The notes beneath the pieces were generated by a model that was not told the DNA's origin, searched no databases, and saw only the letters and a list, made by a program, of their open reading frames with translations. Below are positions 26,673-34,236 of a stretch of 64,000 nt of DNA, one piece after another. A program made the translations under genes and the position numbers. The stretch comes from Sphingobacterium sp. PCS056. Its GTDB lineage: Bacteria > Bacteroidota > Bacteroidia > Sphingobacteriales > Sphingobacteriaceae. Location: the NCBI RefSeq assembly GCF_023273895.1, contig NZ_CP096883.1:2976001-3040000 (forward strand), in the 5' to 3' direction. Positions within the stretch are counted from its first letter, which is position 1, and every line of letters starts with the position of its first letter.

Positions 26673-26680
26673 TAAGTTTG
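26673..26680 (+). promoter_or_regulatory. -7 promoter element TAAGTTTG
   Basis: Perfect TAnnTTTG match three bases before the ATG at 26684, right after a terminator; predicts a leaderless mRNA for the YbbR-coaE unit. Confidence 0.6.
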
Positions 26681-26683
26681 TAT

Positions 26684-27634
26684 ATGGCAAGTATTATTCG
26701 CATCAGTAAATCACAGAAAAGAAAATTGATCACATTTACACGGTGTGTTCTTATTTCCTTATTTGCTTGGCTATTATTTTCAATTTCAAATGAATATACC
26801 ATTACTGTAAAAGCAGGAATAGAATACGTCAACTTGCCTGAAAAACGTGCCTTTCATCCACAACAATCTGATACGGTCAACATCAAGTTGAAAATGACGG
26901 GATGGCAGGTGCTGTTCTCTAAAGTCAAATCTGAAGTTCCAACAGTACATGTGGATATCAGTGGCCTGAAGAATAAGAATTGGATTGTGCTGTCCAACCA
27001 GATCGGCTTTATCAATCGTCAATTCCCCCATGAACAATTAGTGGTTTCCGTCAGTCCAGATACCTTATACTTTGACTTTTCAAAGCAGACGCAGCGTAAG
27101 GTTCCCGTAAAAGCGATGGCAGATATTCAATTTAGAAAGCAATATGGATTTATCGATGAAACTCTTGTCAGTCCCAAATATGTCACGATATCAGGACCCT
27201 ATGAAGATGTTGCCAATATAGAATATTGGGAGACGGATACCATTAGAGGAAAGGACGTATTCTCTGATCTCCGCACGGTAGCTTATCTCAATAAGAACCA
27301 AAAGGCAAATATCAATGTCTACCCGACCTCTGTGGAGGTGTTGATGCCGGTGGGTGAACTGACCGAAAAAATTATTGAATTGCCTCTGAAGGTTGAAAAT
27401 AATACACATTTTAAGTCCGTAAGAACAATGCCAAGTAAAGTTGCCATTACGGTACTCATGTCTGTCAAAGACTATAATAATTATACAGCAAGAGATTTTG
27501 AAGCTGTGGTCGATATCAATGATTGGGAAGGAGCTAAGGTGAAATATTTACCTGTTATCTTGACCAAGGTGCCAGATTTTTGTTCTATTCTAAGAGTAGA
27601 GCCTCAAAATGTTGATTTTTTTGTGCGTAAATAA
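26684..27634 (+). CDS. YbbR-domain membrane protein
   Basis: A 316-residue protein with a basic N-terminus, one transmembrane helix (residues ~17-35, CVLISLFAWLLFSI) and two or three YbbR-like beta repeats outside (for example VPVKAMADIQF...VSPKYVTISGP and IELPLKVEN). YbbR proteins of Firmicutes (CdaR) regulate the c-di-AMP cyclase, but no cyclase gene is adjacent here, so that role is not implied. The ATG at 26684 follows a -7 box by three bases; the TTG at 26678 lies within the box. coaE begins one base after its stop. Confidence 0.85.
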   Translation: MASIIRISKSQKRKLITFTRCVLISLFAWLLFSISNEYTITVKAGIEYVNLPEKRAFHPQQSDTVNIKLKMTGWQVLFSKVKSEVPTVHVDISGLKNKNWIVLSNQIGFINRQFPHEQLVVSVSPDTLYFDFSKQTQRKVPVKAMADIQFRKQYGFIDETLVSPKYVTISGPYEDVANIEYWETDTIRGKDVFSDLRTVAYLNKNQKANINVYPTSVEVLMPVGELTEKIIELPLKVENNTHFKSVRTMPSKVAITVLMSVKDYNNYTARDFEAVVDINDWEGAKVKYLPVILTKVPDFCSILRVEPQNVDFFVRK

Positions 27635-27635
27635 T

Positions 27636-28217
27636 ATGGGAATTAAAGTAGGAATAGCAGGTGGTATTGGGTCTGGAAAAACAATCGTATGTGATATTTT
27701 TAAAGTTTTAGGCGTACCAATTTACAATGCCGATCTAGAGGCAAAGTTGATCATGAATAAGAGCGATCAGGTTCGACAAGCAATTATAGCCACATTTGGT
27801 GATCAGACGTATCAAAATGGGATATTGAATAGGGAATTTCTAGCTGCTCAAGTCTTTAATGATGCTGACCAATTGGCCAAACTAAACGCGATTGTCCATC
27901 CCGCAGTGATACAAGCTGCAGAAGATTGGGCTGATGCCCAAACAGCGTCTTATTCATTAAAAGAGGCTTCCATCCTATTTGAAAGTGGATCGTACAAAAA
28001 ATTGGATTATACGATTTTGGTGACAGCTCCGGTCGAAATACGTATAGCGCGAGTCATGGCAAGAGACCAAGTCACAAGAGAACAGGTGCTGGCACGAATG
28101 AACAATCAGCTACCTGATGAAGAAAAGGCCAAATTAGCCGATTTTGTGATTATTAACGATGGAATAGAAGCATTAATTCCACAAGTGATGGCATTACACC
28201 ATCGATTTCAGAAATAG
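27636..28217 (+). CDS. coaE: Dephospho-CoA kinase
   Basis: Last step of coenzyme A synthesis: phosphorylates the 3'-OH of the ribose of dephospho-CoA. The 193-residue protein begins MGIKVGIAGGIGSGKT (P-loop GGIGSGKT) and has the CoA-domain residues VPIYNADLEAK and LNAIVHPAV and the lid segment RVMARDQVTREQVLARM. Length is typical. The ATG at 27636 is the right start; an in-frame ATG at 27609 lies inside the YbbR gene. It is translationally coupled to that gene. Confidence 0.95.
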   Translation: MGIKVGIAGGIGSGKTIVCDIFKVLGVPIYNADLEAKLIMNKSDQVRQAIIATFGDQTYQNGILNREFLAAQVFNDADQLAKLNAIVHPAVIQAAEDWADAQTASYSLKEASILFESGSYKKLDYTILVTAPVEIRIARVMARDQVTREQVLARMNNQLPDEEKAKLADFVIINDGIEALIPQVMALHHRFQK

Positions 28218-28223
28218 TTTTTT

Positions 28224-29180
28224 ATGTTAAATATATTATCAGACTTTTTGGTTCGAAAACCAGAAGGTTATTATTGTCAATATGGAGATTTTTATATTGA
28301 TGCCCTACTGCCCGTTTCTATAGATGTTGTGTCTCATGGACATGGTGATCATGCAAGACCTGGACATACAACGATTTACAGTACAGCAGTTACTGCCGCT
28401 ATAATGCGATACCGTTATTCCCAACAACCGCAGTCCAGCTATAGAACAATAGATTTTCAGCATGCATTTCAGATTGGTCCAGTGCAACTGACTTTTATTC
28501 CCGCAGGACATATACTCGGATCTGCCCAGATCTTGATGGAATATAAAGGAGTTCGGTATCTGTATACAGGTGATTATAAATTGCAGGAGGACGAGACCTG
28601 CGAGCGCATTGAAATTGTTCAGGCAGATGTTTTGATTACAGAATGTACATTTGCAGATCCGGAAGTCATTCATCCAGATCCGATTGATGAAATCAAAAAA
28701 TTGAATGATCAACCTTTTAATATCTTACTGGGAACTTACTCACTAGGGAAAGCCCAGCGTTTAACTGATTTGATCAATAAGCATTGCCCAGACCGAAGAG
28801 TATTGGTGCACCATGGTATCCTGCCGCTTCACCGTATCTATGATGATATGGGCCGTAAAAAGCTTACCTATGAGCAGTACAATAGAAGAGAGATGAAGGT
28901 GGGAGAACCCAATAAGGTCTATATGGTTCCGCCCATGACATTCAATAGTTACATTCGTGCGACTAAAGTCGTTCGAGCTTTTGCTTCAGGATGGAAGAGA
29001 CTTCAGCAGCATAATGATCTTTCCCTCTACATTTCTGATCATGTGGACTGGAATGATATCCTATTTTTCATCAAAGAGGTCAAACCTCAGGAAGTATGGA
29101 CACTGCATGGAGACGGTCGGATATTAAAACAGTATTTTGAGGGGCAGCTAGCTGTTCGTGATATCTTTTTATCTTTGTAA
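28224..29180 (+). CDS. Metallo-beta-lactamase-fold DNA exonuclease (ligase-associated type)
   Basis: A 318-residue MBL/beta-CASP-like nuclease. The zinc motif SHGHGDHARPGH is at residues ~37-48, with AGHILGSAQI and YTGDYKLQED further metal-ligand regions and a final H in ISDHVDWND or LHGDGR. This matches the 'ligase-associated DNA exonuclease' family, which usually sits with an ATP-dependent DNA ligase and an Lhr-like helicase; neither is in this window. Here it follows coaE by six bases and ends the operon at a terminator. Confidence 0.82.
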   Translation: MLNILSDFLVRKPEGYYCQYGDFYIDALLPVSIDVVSHGHGDHARPGHTTIYSTAVTAAIMRYRYSQQPQSSYRTIDFQHAFQIGPVQLTFIPAGHILGSAQILMEYKGVRYLYTGDYKLQEDETCERIEIVQADVLITECTFADPEVIHPDPIDEIKKLNDQPFNILLGTYSLGKAQRLTDLINKHCPDRRVLVHHGILPLHRIYDDMGRKKLTYEQYNRREMKVGEPNKVYMVPPMTFNSYIRATKVVRAFASGWKRLQQHNDLSLYISDHVDWNDILFFIKEVKPQEVWTLHGDGRILKQYFEGQLAVRDIFLSL

Positions 29181-29193
29181 ATCAATTTATTAT

Positions 29194-29239
29194 AGCCATC
29201 TATTTAATTATTAAATTTAAATAGATGGCTGTTTTTTTT
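29194..29239 (+). terminator. Rho-independent terminator
   Basis: 14-bp perfect stem (AGCCATCTATTTAA and its complement, 9-base loop) followed by G and eight T on the plus strand. Confidence 0.85.
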
Positions 29240-30431
29240 ATTGAGATTTTACCTTTGATCTGATCAATAAAAGACATACAATAACCCCTAATACTACTAA
29301 AAATAGACTGAATGGAAATATAAAGTCCATGCCAAATTGCTTGGCCACTAAGCCGATAAGCGGACCTGATACACCCAGCGAAATATCAATAAATAGTCCA
29401 TAGGCCCCTAAAGCCGCACCTTTATTTGCGCTGGATGCTCTTTTGACAGCCTCAACTCCCAATGCCGGAAATACCATTGAAAATCCTAATCCAGTAATAG
29501 AAGCACCAATGATCGTCAATAGCGGTGAGGGGGCAAAGGCGATCAGCAACAGTCCAGCACTTTCAATCAGCATCGAATATAAAGCTATTTTGACGCCTCC
29601 AATTTTATTGATACTTCCCGTCAGCACAAAACGGCCTAAGACAAACATCGTACTAAAACACGTAATGCAAATGGCGGCATTTTCCCATCCCTTATAATTG
29701 TAGTACAACGTGATGAATGTTGAGATTGTTCCAAAACCTATACCTGCCAGTGCAAGACCTATTCCAAAGGGAGATACGACTTTAAAAACAGAGAAAAATG
29801 AATTTCTAACTTCATTGGATAGCGAATACAGTGCTTTTTTATTGATGGTCGAAATAAGACCTATAAAGCCCACCACGATGGTAAATGCTGCGATTGACCA
29901 ATTGCCTAGGTGCTGAGATAAAATGACGCCTAAGGGAGCGCCTATAGCCATAGAGCTGTAATTGGATATCCCATTGTAAGAAATTGCGGTACCGGTGTGT
30001 TGGTCGCCTACGCGCAAAATAGCCCAGTTGACCGGACTTGCACCAACCATACCTTCGCCACAGCCTGTTAATAATCTGGAAATAGCCAGTAAGCTAATGG
30101 AAAGTAATGGGGTAGCGCTGGTCGAAAATGCAGCCCATAACAGGATCCCTGTGACCATAAAACAGATCATACTCGCGATAATAGCAGGCTTAGGACCTTT
30201 TTTATCGACGATCGTTCCCGCGTAGGCACGCATAAAAAAGGTCATGATATATTGAGAACCAATGACTGCACCTGCAATAATGGTATTGAATCCTAATGTT
30301 TCATGGATGAAAATAGGAAGTACAGCTAGCGAAAGACCAATTGTGAAATATCCGTAAAAAGTTAAAATCACATAGCTAGCAATCTGAAAACGGTAATCAA
30401 GAGCCGTCTTTTGCAAAGATTTGGATAACAT
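29238..30431 (-). CDS. MFS transporter (YfcJ/YhhS-like)
   Basis: A 397-residue inner-membrane carrier with about 12 helices; the loop 2-3 motif is AGTIVDKKGPKPAII and helix 4-5 has SRLLTGCGEGMVGASPVNW, which resembles the arabinose-efflux/YfcJ-like MFS group. Substrate unknown. The ATG at 30431 lies four bases after TTCCTTTG, one mismatch from a -7 box, suggesting a leaderless message. It lies between the coaE operon and metQ but is unlikely to be part of either, since a terminator separates it from metQ. Confidence 0.85.
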   Translation of the reverse strand: MLSKSLQKTALDYRFQIASYVILTFYGYFTIGLSLAVLPIFIHETLGFNTIIAGAVIGSQYIMTFFMRAYAGTIVDKKGPKPAIIASMICFMVTGILLWAAFSTSATPLLSISLLAISRLLTGCGEGMVGASPVNWAILRVGDQHTGTAISYNGISNYSSMAIGAPLGVILSQHLGNWSIAAFTIVVGFIGLISTINKKALYSLSNEVRNSFFSVFKVVSPFGIGLALAGIGFGTISTFITLYYNYKGWENAAICITCFSTMFVLGRFVLTGSINKIGGVKIALYSMLIESAGLLLIAFAPSPLLTIIGASITGLGFSMVFPALGVEAVKRASSANKGAALGAYGLFIDISLGVSGPLIGLVAKQFGMDFIFPFSLFLVVLGVIVCLLLIRSKVKSQ

Positions 30432-30460
30432 GCTGCAAAGGAAGCAAACCTAACGGGGAT

Positions 30461-30502
30461 AAAAAAATAAAAGGCGATATTCTCGTTCAGAATATCGCCT
30501 TT
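30461..30502 (-). terminator. Rho-independent terminator of the met operon
   Basis: AAAGGCGATATTCT / AGAATATCGCCTTT hairpin, followed on the minus strand by a T-rich stretch. Confidence 0.88.
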
Positions 30503-30525
30503 ATTACAAAGTAATTATAATAAGA

Positions 30526-31332
30526 CTACCAGCCCTTTATAGCACCACCTTTAAAGACTCTTTTGGCAGTTGCTTCTACTTCAGGCGACTGGTACGCCTC
30601 AATAAATTGTTTGATGCGTTCATCATTTCGATTGTCCTCTCTGGATACGATTAAATTGACATACGGCGACTCGCTATCTTCTGCAAATAAACCCTCTTTT
30701 TCAGGATTTAACCCCGCTTGAGCAGCGAAAGTATTGTTAATGATCGCAATGACCACTTCCTTATCGTCCAAAACTCGTGGTAATTGAGGAGCTTCAAGCT
30801 CCATAATATTTAATTTCTTGGGATTATCGATGATATCTGTCTTTTTGGGCAATAGACCAACGTTGTCTTTTAGTTTGATCAATCCTTCTTTTTGTAGCAA
30901 TAGCAGTGATCTTCCTCCATTTGTGGGATCATTGGGAATCACAATAGTAGCACCTGGTTGCAATTCACTGATCGATTTTATTTTTTTAGAATAAGCAACT
31001 ATCGGAAATACAAAAGTATTGGCAACGGCTGCTAATTTATAACCCCGTTGTCGAGATTGTTCTTGAAGATAAGGTAAATGTTGGAACGAGTTGATATCAA
31101 TGTCACCTTGGTTTAAAGCTTCATTGGGGACTACATAATCGTTGAAAGAGACCAATTCAACATCAAGGTTGAATTTCTCCTTAGCAACTTTTTTTGCTGT
31201 TTCAGCAATTTCTTGTTCAGGACCGGCGACAATTCCTACTTTAAGGACTTTCGAATCTGTTTTTTTTCCGTTACAAGCAATCAGGCCAACTAAGGTCAGT
31301 GCTACCACGCAAAGTTTAGAGTGTAATCTCAT
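30526..31332 (-). CDS. metQ: Methionine ABC importer, substrate-binding lipoprotein
   Basis: A 268-residue NlpA/MetQ-family lipoprotein (LIAC lipobox, Cys ~20) that captures methionine for the MetNI importer. LKVGIVAGPEQEIAETAKKVA and DINSFQHLPYL are family signatures (the N-x-F/Q-H segment lines the ligand cleft), as is IVIPNDPTNGGRSLLLLQKEGLI. It is the last gene of metN-metI-metQ, 17 bases after metI, before a terminator. Confidence 0.95.
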   Translation of the reverse strand: MRLHSKLCVVALTLVGLIACNGKKTDSKVLKVGIVAGPEQEIAETAKKVAKEKFNLDVELVSFNDYVVPNEALNQGDIDINSFQHLPYLQEQSRQRGYKLAAVANTFVFPIVAYSKKIKSISELQPGATIVIPNDPTNGGRSLLLLQKEGLIKLKDNVGLLPKKTDIIDNPKKLNIMELEAPQLPRVLDDKEVVIAIINNTFAAQAGLNPEKEGLFAEDSESPYVNLIVSREDNRNDERIKQFIEAYQSPEVEATAKRVFKGGAIKGW

Positions 31333-31349
31333 AGTTTTTAAAATAGATG

Positions 31350-32003
31350 TTAACGATGATTAGCTTTTTTAGACATGTAATCTCCAGTAAACTGAAGAAT
31401 AAATACAATTAAAATTAGTAAAATTAATACAGCATTCATAATAAAAGTATCATAACCAATATAACCATACTGATATCCAATCTGCCCCAGTCCTCCGGCA
31501 CCGACAGCACCTCCCATAGCTGAATAGCCAACTAAGGTAATCAATGTAATGGTCACATTATTAATGAGTGATGGTAGTGATTCGGGCAATAATACCTTGA
31601 AAATAATCTGTGTTGTAGTCGCTCCCATAGCACGTGCAGCTTCAATCAGTCCATGAGGAATTTCCAGTAAACTATTTTCAACTAATCGCGCAATAAAGGG
31701 TGCCGCAGCCAGACTTAAGGGTACCAAGGCTGCTGTCACTCCAATGGAAGTACCTACGATTTGCCTAGTGAACGGAATCATCCAGACAATAAGAATAATA
31801 AAAGGGATCGAACGAAATACATTCACCAATACAGCAAGTAACTGGTGTATCAATTTGTTCTCATGCAATTGGCTTTTGCGGGTTAAAAACAGGAAAATAC
31901 CTGTAGGAAGTCCAAGGGCAAAACCAAAAAATCCCGACAGGAAAGTCATGACAATAGTTTCTATGGTACCATTGATCAATAAATCGATAACTGTATCAGA
32001 CAT
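31350..32003 (-). CDS. metI: Methionine ABC importer, permease
   Basis: A 217-residue permease with five transmembrane helices and the coupling-helix (EAA) motif ENSLLEIPHGLIEAARAMGATTTQIIFKVLLPE in pieces, which docks on MetN. Length and pattern match MetI. It overlaps the metN stop by eight bases, so the two are translationally coupled. Confidence 0.95.
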   Translation of the reverse strand: MSDTVIDLLINGTIETIVMTFLSGFFGFALGLPTGIFLFLTRKSQLHENKLIHQLLAVLVNVFRSIPFIILIVWMIPFTRQIVGTSIGVTAALVPLSLAAAPFIARLVENSLLEIPHGLIEAARAMGATTTQIIFKVLLPESLPSLINNVTITLITLVGYSAMGGAVGAGGLGQIGYQYGYIGYDTFIMNAVLILLILIVFILQFTGDYMSKKANHR

Positions 32004-33015
32004 ATCCTATAATTTCTGTTTGTGAATAATTTGATTTTAAATAGCTCAGGCCATCGACGATGCGTTCGGCATCACCAATAAGTTCCAAATTAAGGATCCC
32101 AAATTTAATTGACCCTACATAATCAATCTGCGCACTGATAATGGCAACATCAATGTGATAGTGTTCATGCAAATGTTTGATAACCGATATTTGATTATGA
32201 TGTTCTGCTAGATAGATCTGTACAATAGGATTGCCGCTTTCTTTTAGGCGGTCTTGGTAGATCGCAGGAAGTTCGGCATGTAGAGAAGATTGAATAAAAT
32301 GTTTGGTAAGAGCTTCCTTTGGAGACGTGAAAATCTGTTCTACAGTACCGGTCTCTATTAATTTGCCACCATCTATCACGGCTACTTGATCACAGATGAT
32401 TTTGATTACCTCCATCTCATGCGTAATAAGCAAAATCGTCAAGTTTAGCTTTTTATTGATTGACTTGAGCAATTGCAAAATAGATTTGGTTGTCGCAGGA
32501 TCCAATGCGCTGGTCGCTTCATCACATAACAGAATTTCGGGATCACTAGCTAGTGCTCGAGCGATAGCCACACGCTGTTTCTGTCCTCCGGACAAATTAG
32601 CGGGATAATCATGGACCTTATCCTCGAGTCCTACTAACGCAAGAAGTTCCATTACTTTGAGCTGGATATCTTTTTTTGAAATACTGGTCAACTCCAATGG
32701 GAACGCAATATTTTGAAAAACCGTACGAGAAGATAGTAAATTGAAGTGCTGAAAGATCATTCCGATTTTTCGGCGTTGCTGAACCAAATCCTGGCGAGAC
32801 AACTGCATGATGTCAACGCCGTGGATCAACACTTGACCTTCATCGGGTTTTTCCAATAAATTGACACAGCGAATCAACGTGCTTTTTCCTGCACCCGAGC
32901 TCCCTATAACACCAAATATTTGCCCTTTCGGAATCGCTAGCGTGACTTGATCTAATGCTTTCGTAAACTTATTTTTTACTGCAAATGTCTTGGAAATGTT
33001 AATTAATTCTATCAT
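31996..33015 (-). CDS. metN: Methionine ABC importer, ATPase with NIL domain
   Basis: A 339-residue ATPase: Walker A GSSGAGKSTLIR, Q-loop IFQHFNLL, signature LSGGQKQRVAIARAL, Walker B ILLCDEATSALD, switch His ITHEME. The C-terminal ~90 residues form the NIL domain (VQIYLAEHHNQISVIKHL then DYVGSIKFGILNLEL), which in E. coli MetN binds methionine and inhibits transport. It heads the operon and is preceded by a ~110-base leader with a terminator hairpin 27 bases before the ATG. Confidence 0.95.
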   Translation of the reverse strand: MIELINISKTFAVKNKFTKALDQVTLAIPKGQIFGVIGSSGAGKSTLIRCVNLLEKPDEGQVLIHGVDIMQLSRQDLVQQRRKIGMIFQHFNLLSSRTVFQNIAFPLELTSISKKDIQLKVMELLALVGLEDKVHDYPANLSGGQKQRVAIARALASDPEILLCDEATSALDPATTKSILQLLKSINKKLNLTILLITHEMEVIKIICDQVAVIDGGKLIETGTVEQIFTSPKEALTKHFIQSSLHAELPAIYQDRLKESGNPIVQIYLAEHHNQISVIKHLHEHYHIDVAIISAQIDYVGSIKFGILNLELIGDAERIVDGLSYLKSNYSQTEIIGYV

Positions 33016-33148
33016 TTATGTATAGTAAAAACTAATCTTACAAAAAAAACCTTTCAAACATGTCCTGAAAGGCTTATGGATATGAAGCAATTTGATCTCA
33101 TGATAAAAACATGAATTGCTATATTTTAGGGCAAATGTATCAAAAGTA
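33016..33148 (-). promoter_or_regulatory. metN leader: promoter boxes, stem-loop and terminator (putative attenuator)
   Basis: On the minus strand, in order: two perfect -7 boxes (TACTTTTG 33141-33148, TACATTTG 33132-33139) enclosed in a TTAGGGC/GCCCTAA dyad; a stem-loop AGCAATT/AATTGCT (33086-33120) with an inner TCATG/CATGA stem; then a terminator hairpin CCTTTCA/TGAAAGG (33050-33072) followed by eight T (33042-33049), 27 bases before the metN ATG. A terminator between a promoter and its gene suggests attenuation or a riboswitch. It does not match SAM-I or SAM-II as I know them. It could also simply end the upstream gene. Confidence 0.45.
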
Positions 33149-33176
33149 GCCCTAACTCACAATACTAATCTTTAAA

Positions 33177-34097
33177 TTACAGGTTTTTGATACATGCTTC
33201 GTTCAAAGTGGGATATTTAAATGTAAAACCAGCATCCCGTATTTTTTGGTTACTGGCGCTTGTGCTTGTCAGTAAAACTTCCTCACCCATCTGGCCCAAA
33301 GCCAACTTCAGTGCAAATGTAGGAACATAAATAGGGAGATAAAAGCTACCTATCTTTTGCTTGGCCATACGATCGATAATGGTCTTCTGAGGAAGTACTT
33401 CCGAAGAGACTGCATTAAAGATGCCTGATAGGTTACTATCACGAATGGCTGCCAAATAAAGATGGCAAACATCATCAATATGGATCCAGCTCATTTTTTG
33501 TTTACCTGATCCTAAGTAAGTAGCCATTTTGTACTTAAAGGATTTGATTAGTTCTTTTAACGCTCCTCCATCCTTACTGAAAACTACCCCTAATCTCAAG
33601 ATGACGATTCTTTTGTGGAGAAGCTCAATAGGTTTAATGCTATCTTCCCATAGTTTACAGGTCCAACTCAAGAAATCCGTTCCCTGCTCTTCATACTCTT
33701 TAAAAATGTGGTTAGGACTTTTGTCCGCTCCATACCAGCCAACAGCAGAAGTAGAAATGACGGCTTTTACCTTATTTGGGATTTGCTGTAAGGCTTCAAC
33801 GATCAAATTACCGCTATTGACCCGACTCGAAATGAGTTCTTGCCGGCGCTTTTTAGTCCAACGTTGATCAGCAATCCCGGCTCCGGCGAGATTGATTATA
33901 TAATCAGCCCGTTGAATAGCGTGATTATTGATTCTTTTTTGATCCGGATCCCAATCCAGGTATTCGATATGGGCACTGTCTTGATGTGACTTGGCACTTC
34001 GCGTGAATATGATGACATGAAAGCCTTCGCTAATCAGTAATGTTGCGAGATCTCTTCCTATTGTTCCTGTACCACCAGCTAGAATGACTGTTTCCAT
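33177..34097 (-). CDS. TIGR01777-family NAD-dependent epimerase (YfcH-like)
   Basis: A 306-residue extended short-chain dehydrogenase. It begins with GGTGTIGRDLATLL (nucleotide-binding glycine motif), has YIINLAGAGIADQRWTKKRRQELISSRV in pieces, the family-specific STSAVGWYG and the C-terminal DUF1731-like end (FALKLALGQMGEEVLLTS). Cellular role is unknown, as for E. coli YfcH. It precedes the met operon on the same strand, but the leader between them has its own promoter and terminator. Confidence 0.9.
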   Translation of the reverse strand: METVILAGGTGTIGRDLATLLISEGFHVIIFTRSAKSHQDSAHIEYLDWDPDQKRINNHAIQRADYIINLAGAGIADQRWTKKRRQELISSRVNSGNLIVEALQQIPNKVKAVISTSAVGWYGADKSPNHIFKEYEEQGTDFLSWTCKLWEDSIKPIELLHKRIVILRLGVVFSKDGGALKELIKSFKYKMATYLGSGKQKMSWIHIDDVCHLYLAAIRDSNLSGIFNAVSSEVLPQKTIIDRMAKQKIGSFYLPIYVPTFALKLALGQMGEEVLLTSTSASNQKIRDAGFTFKYPTLNEACIKNL

Positions 34098-34236
34098 ATT
34101 TGATAAGATCTATTAAGCTTAAAAATAACAAGATAGTTTATTAACGCCAATTTAATTTTTATTTATCATATTCCAGCCTTAATCAAATTAAAAATTGGTT
34201 ATTTTGCTGCATATCGTGGAAGAGAATTATTATAAT

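Noticed and set aside
26684-27634. c-di-AMP regulator CdaR
   Set aside because: YbbR repeats are present, but no diadenylate cyclase gene is adjacent, so the name was not used.
33016-33148. SAM-I or SAM-II riboswitch
   Set aside because: The conserved core sequences of these classes, as I know them, are not present; reported only as an unassigned leader.
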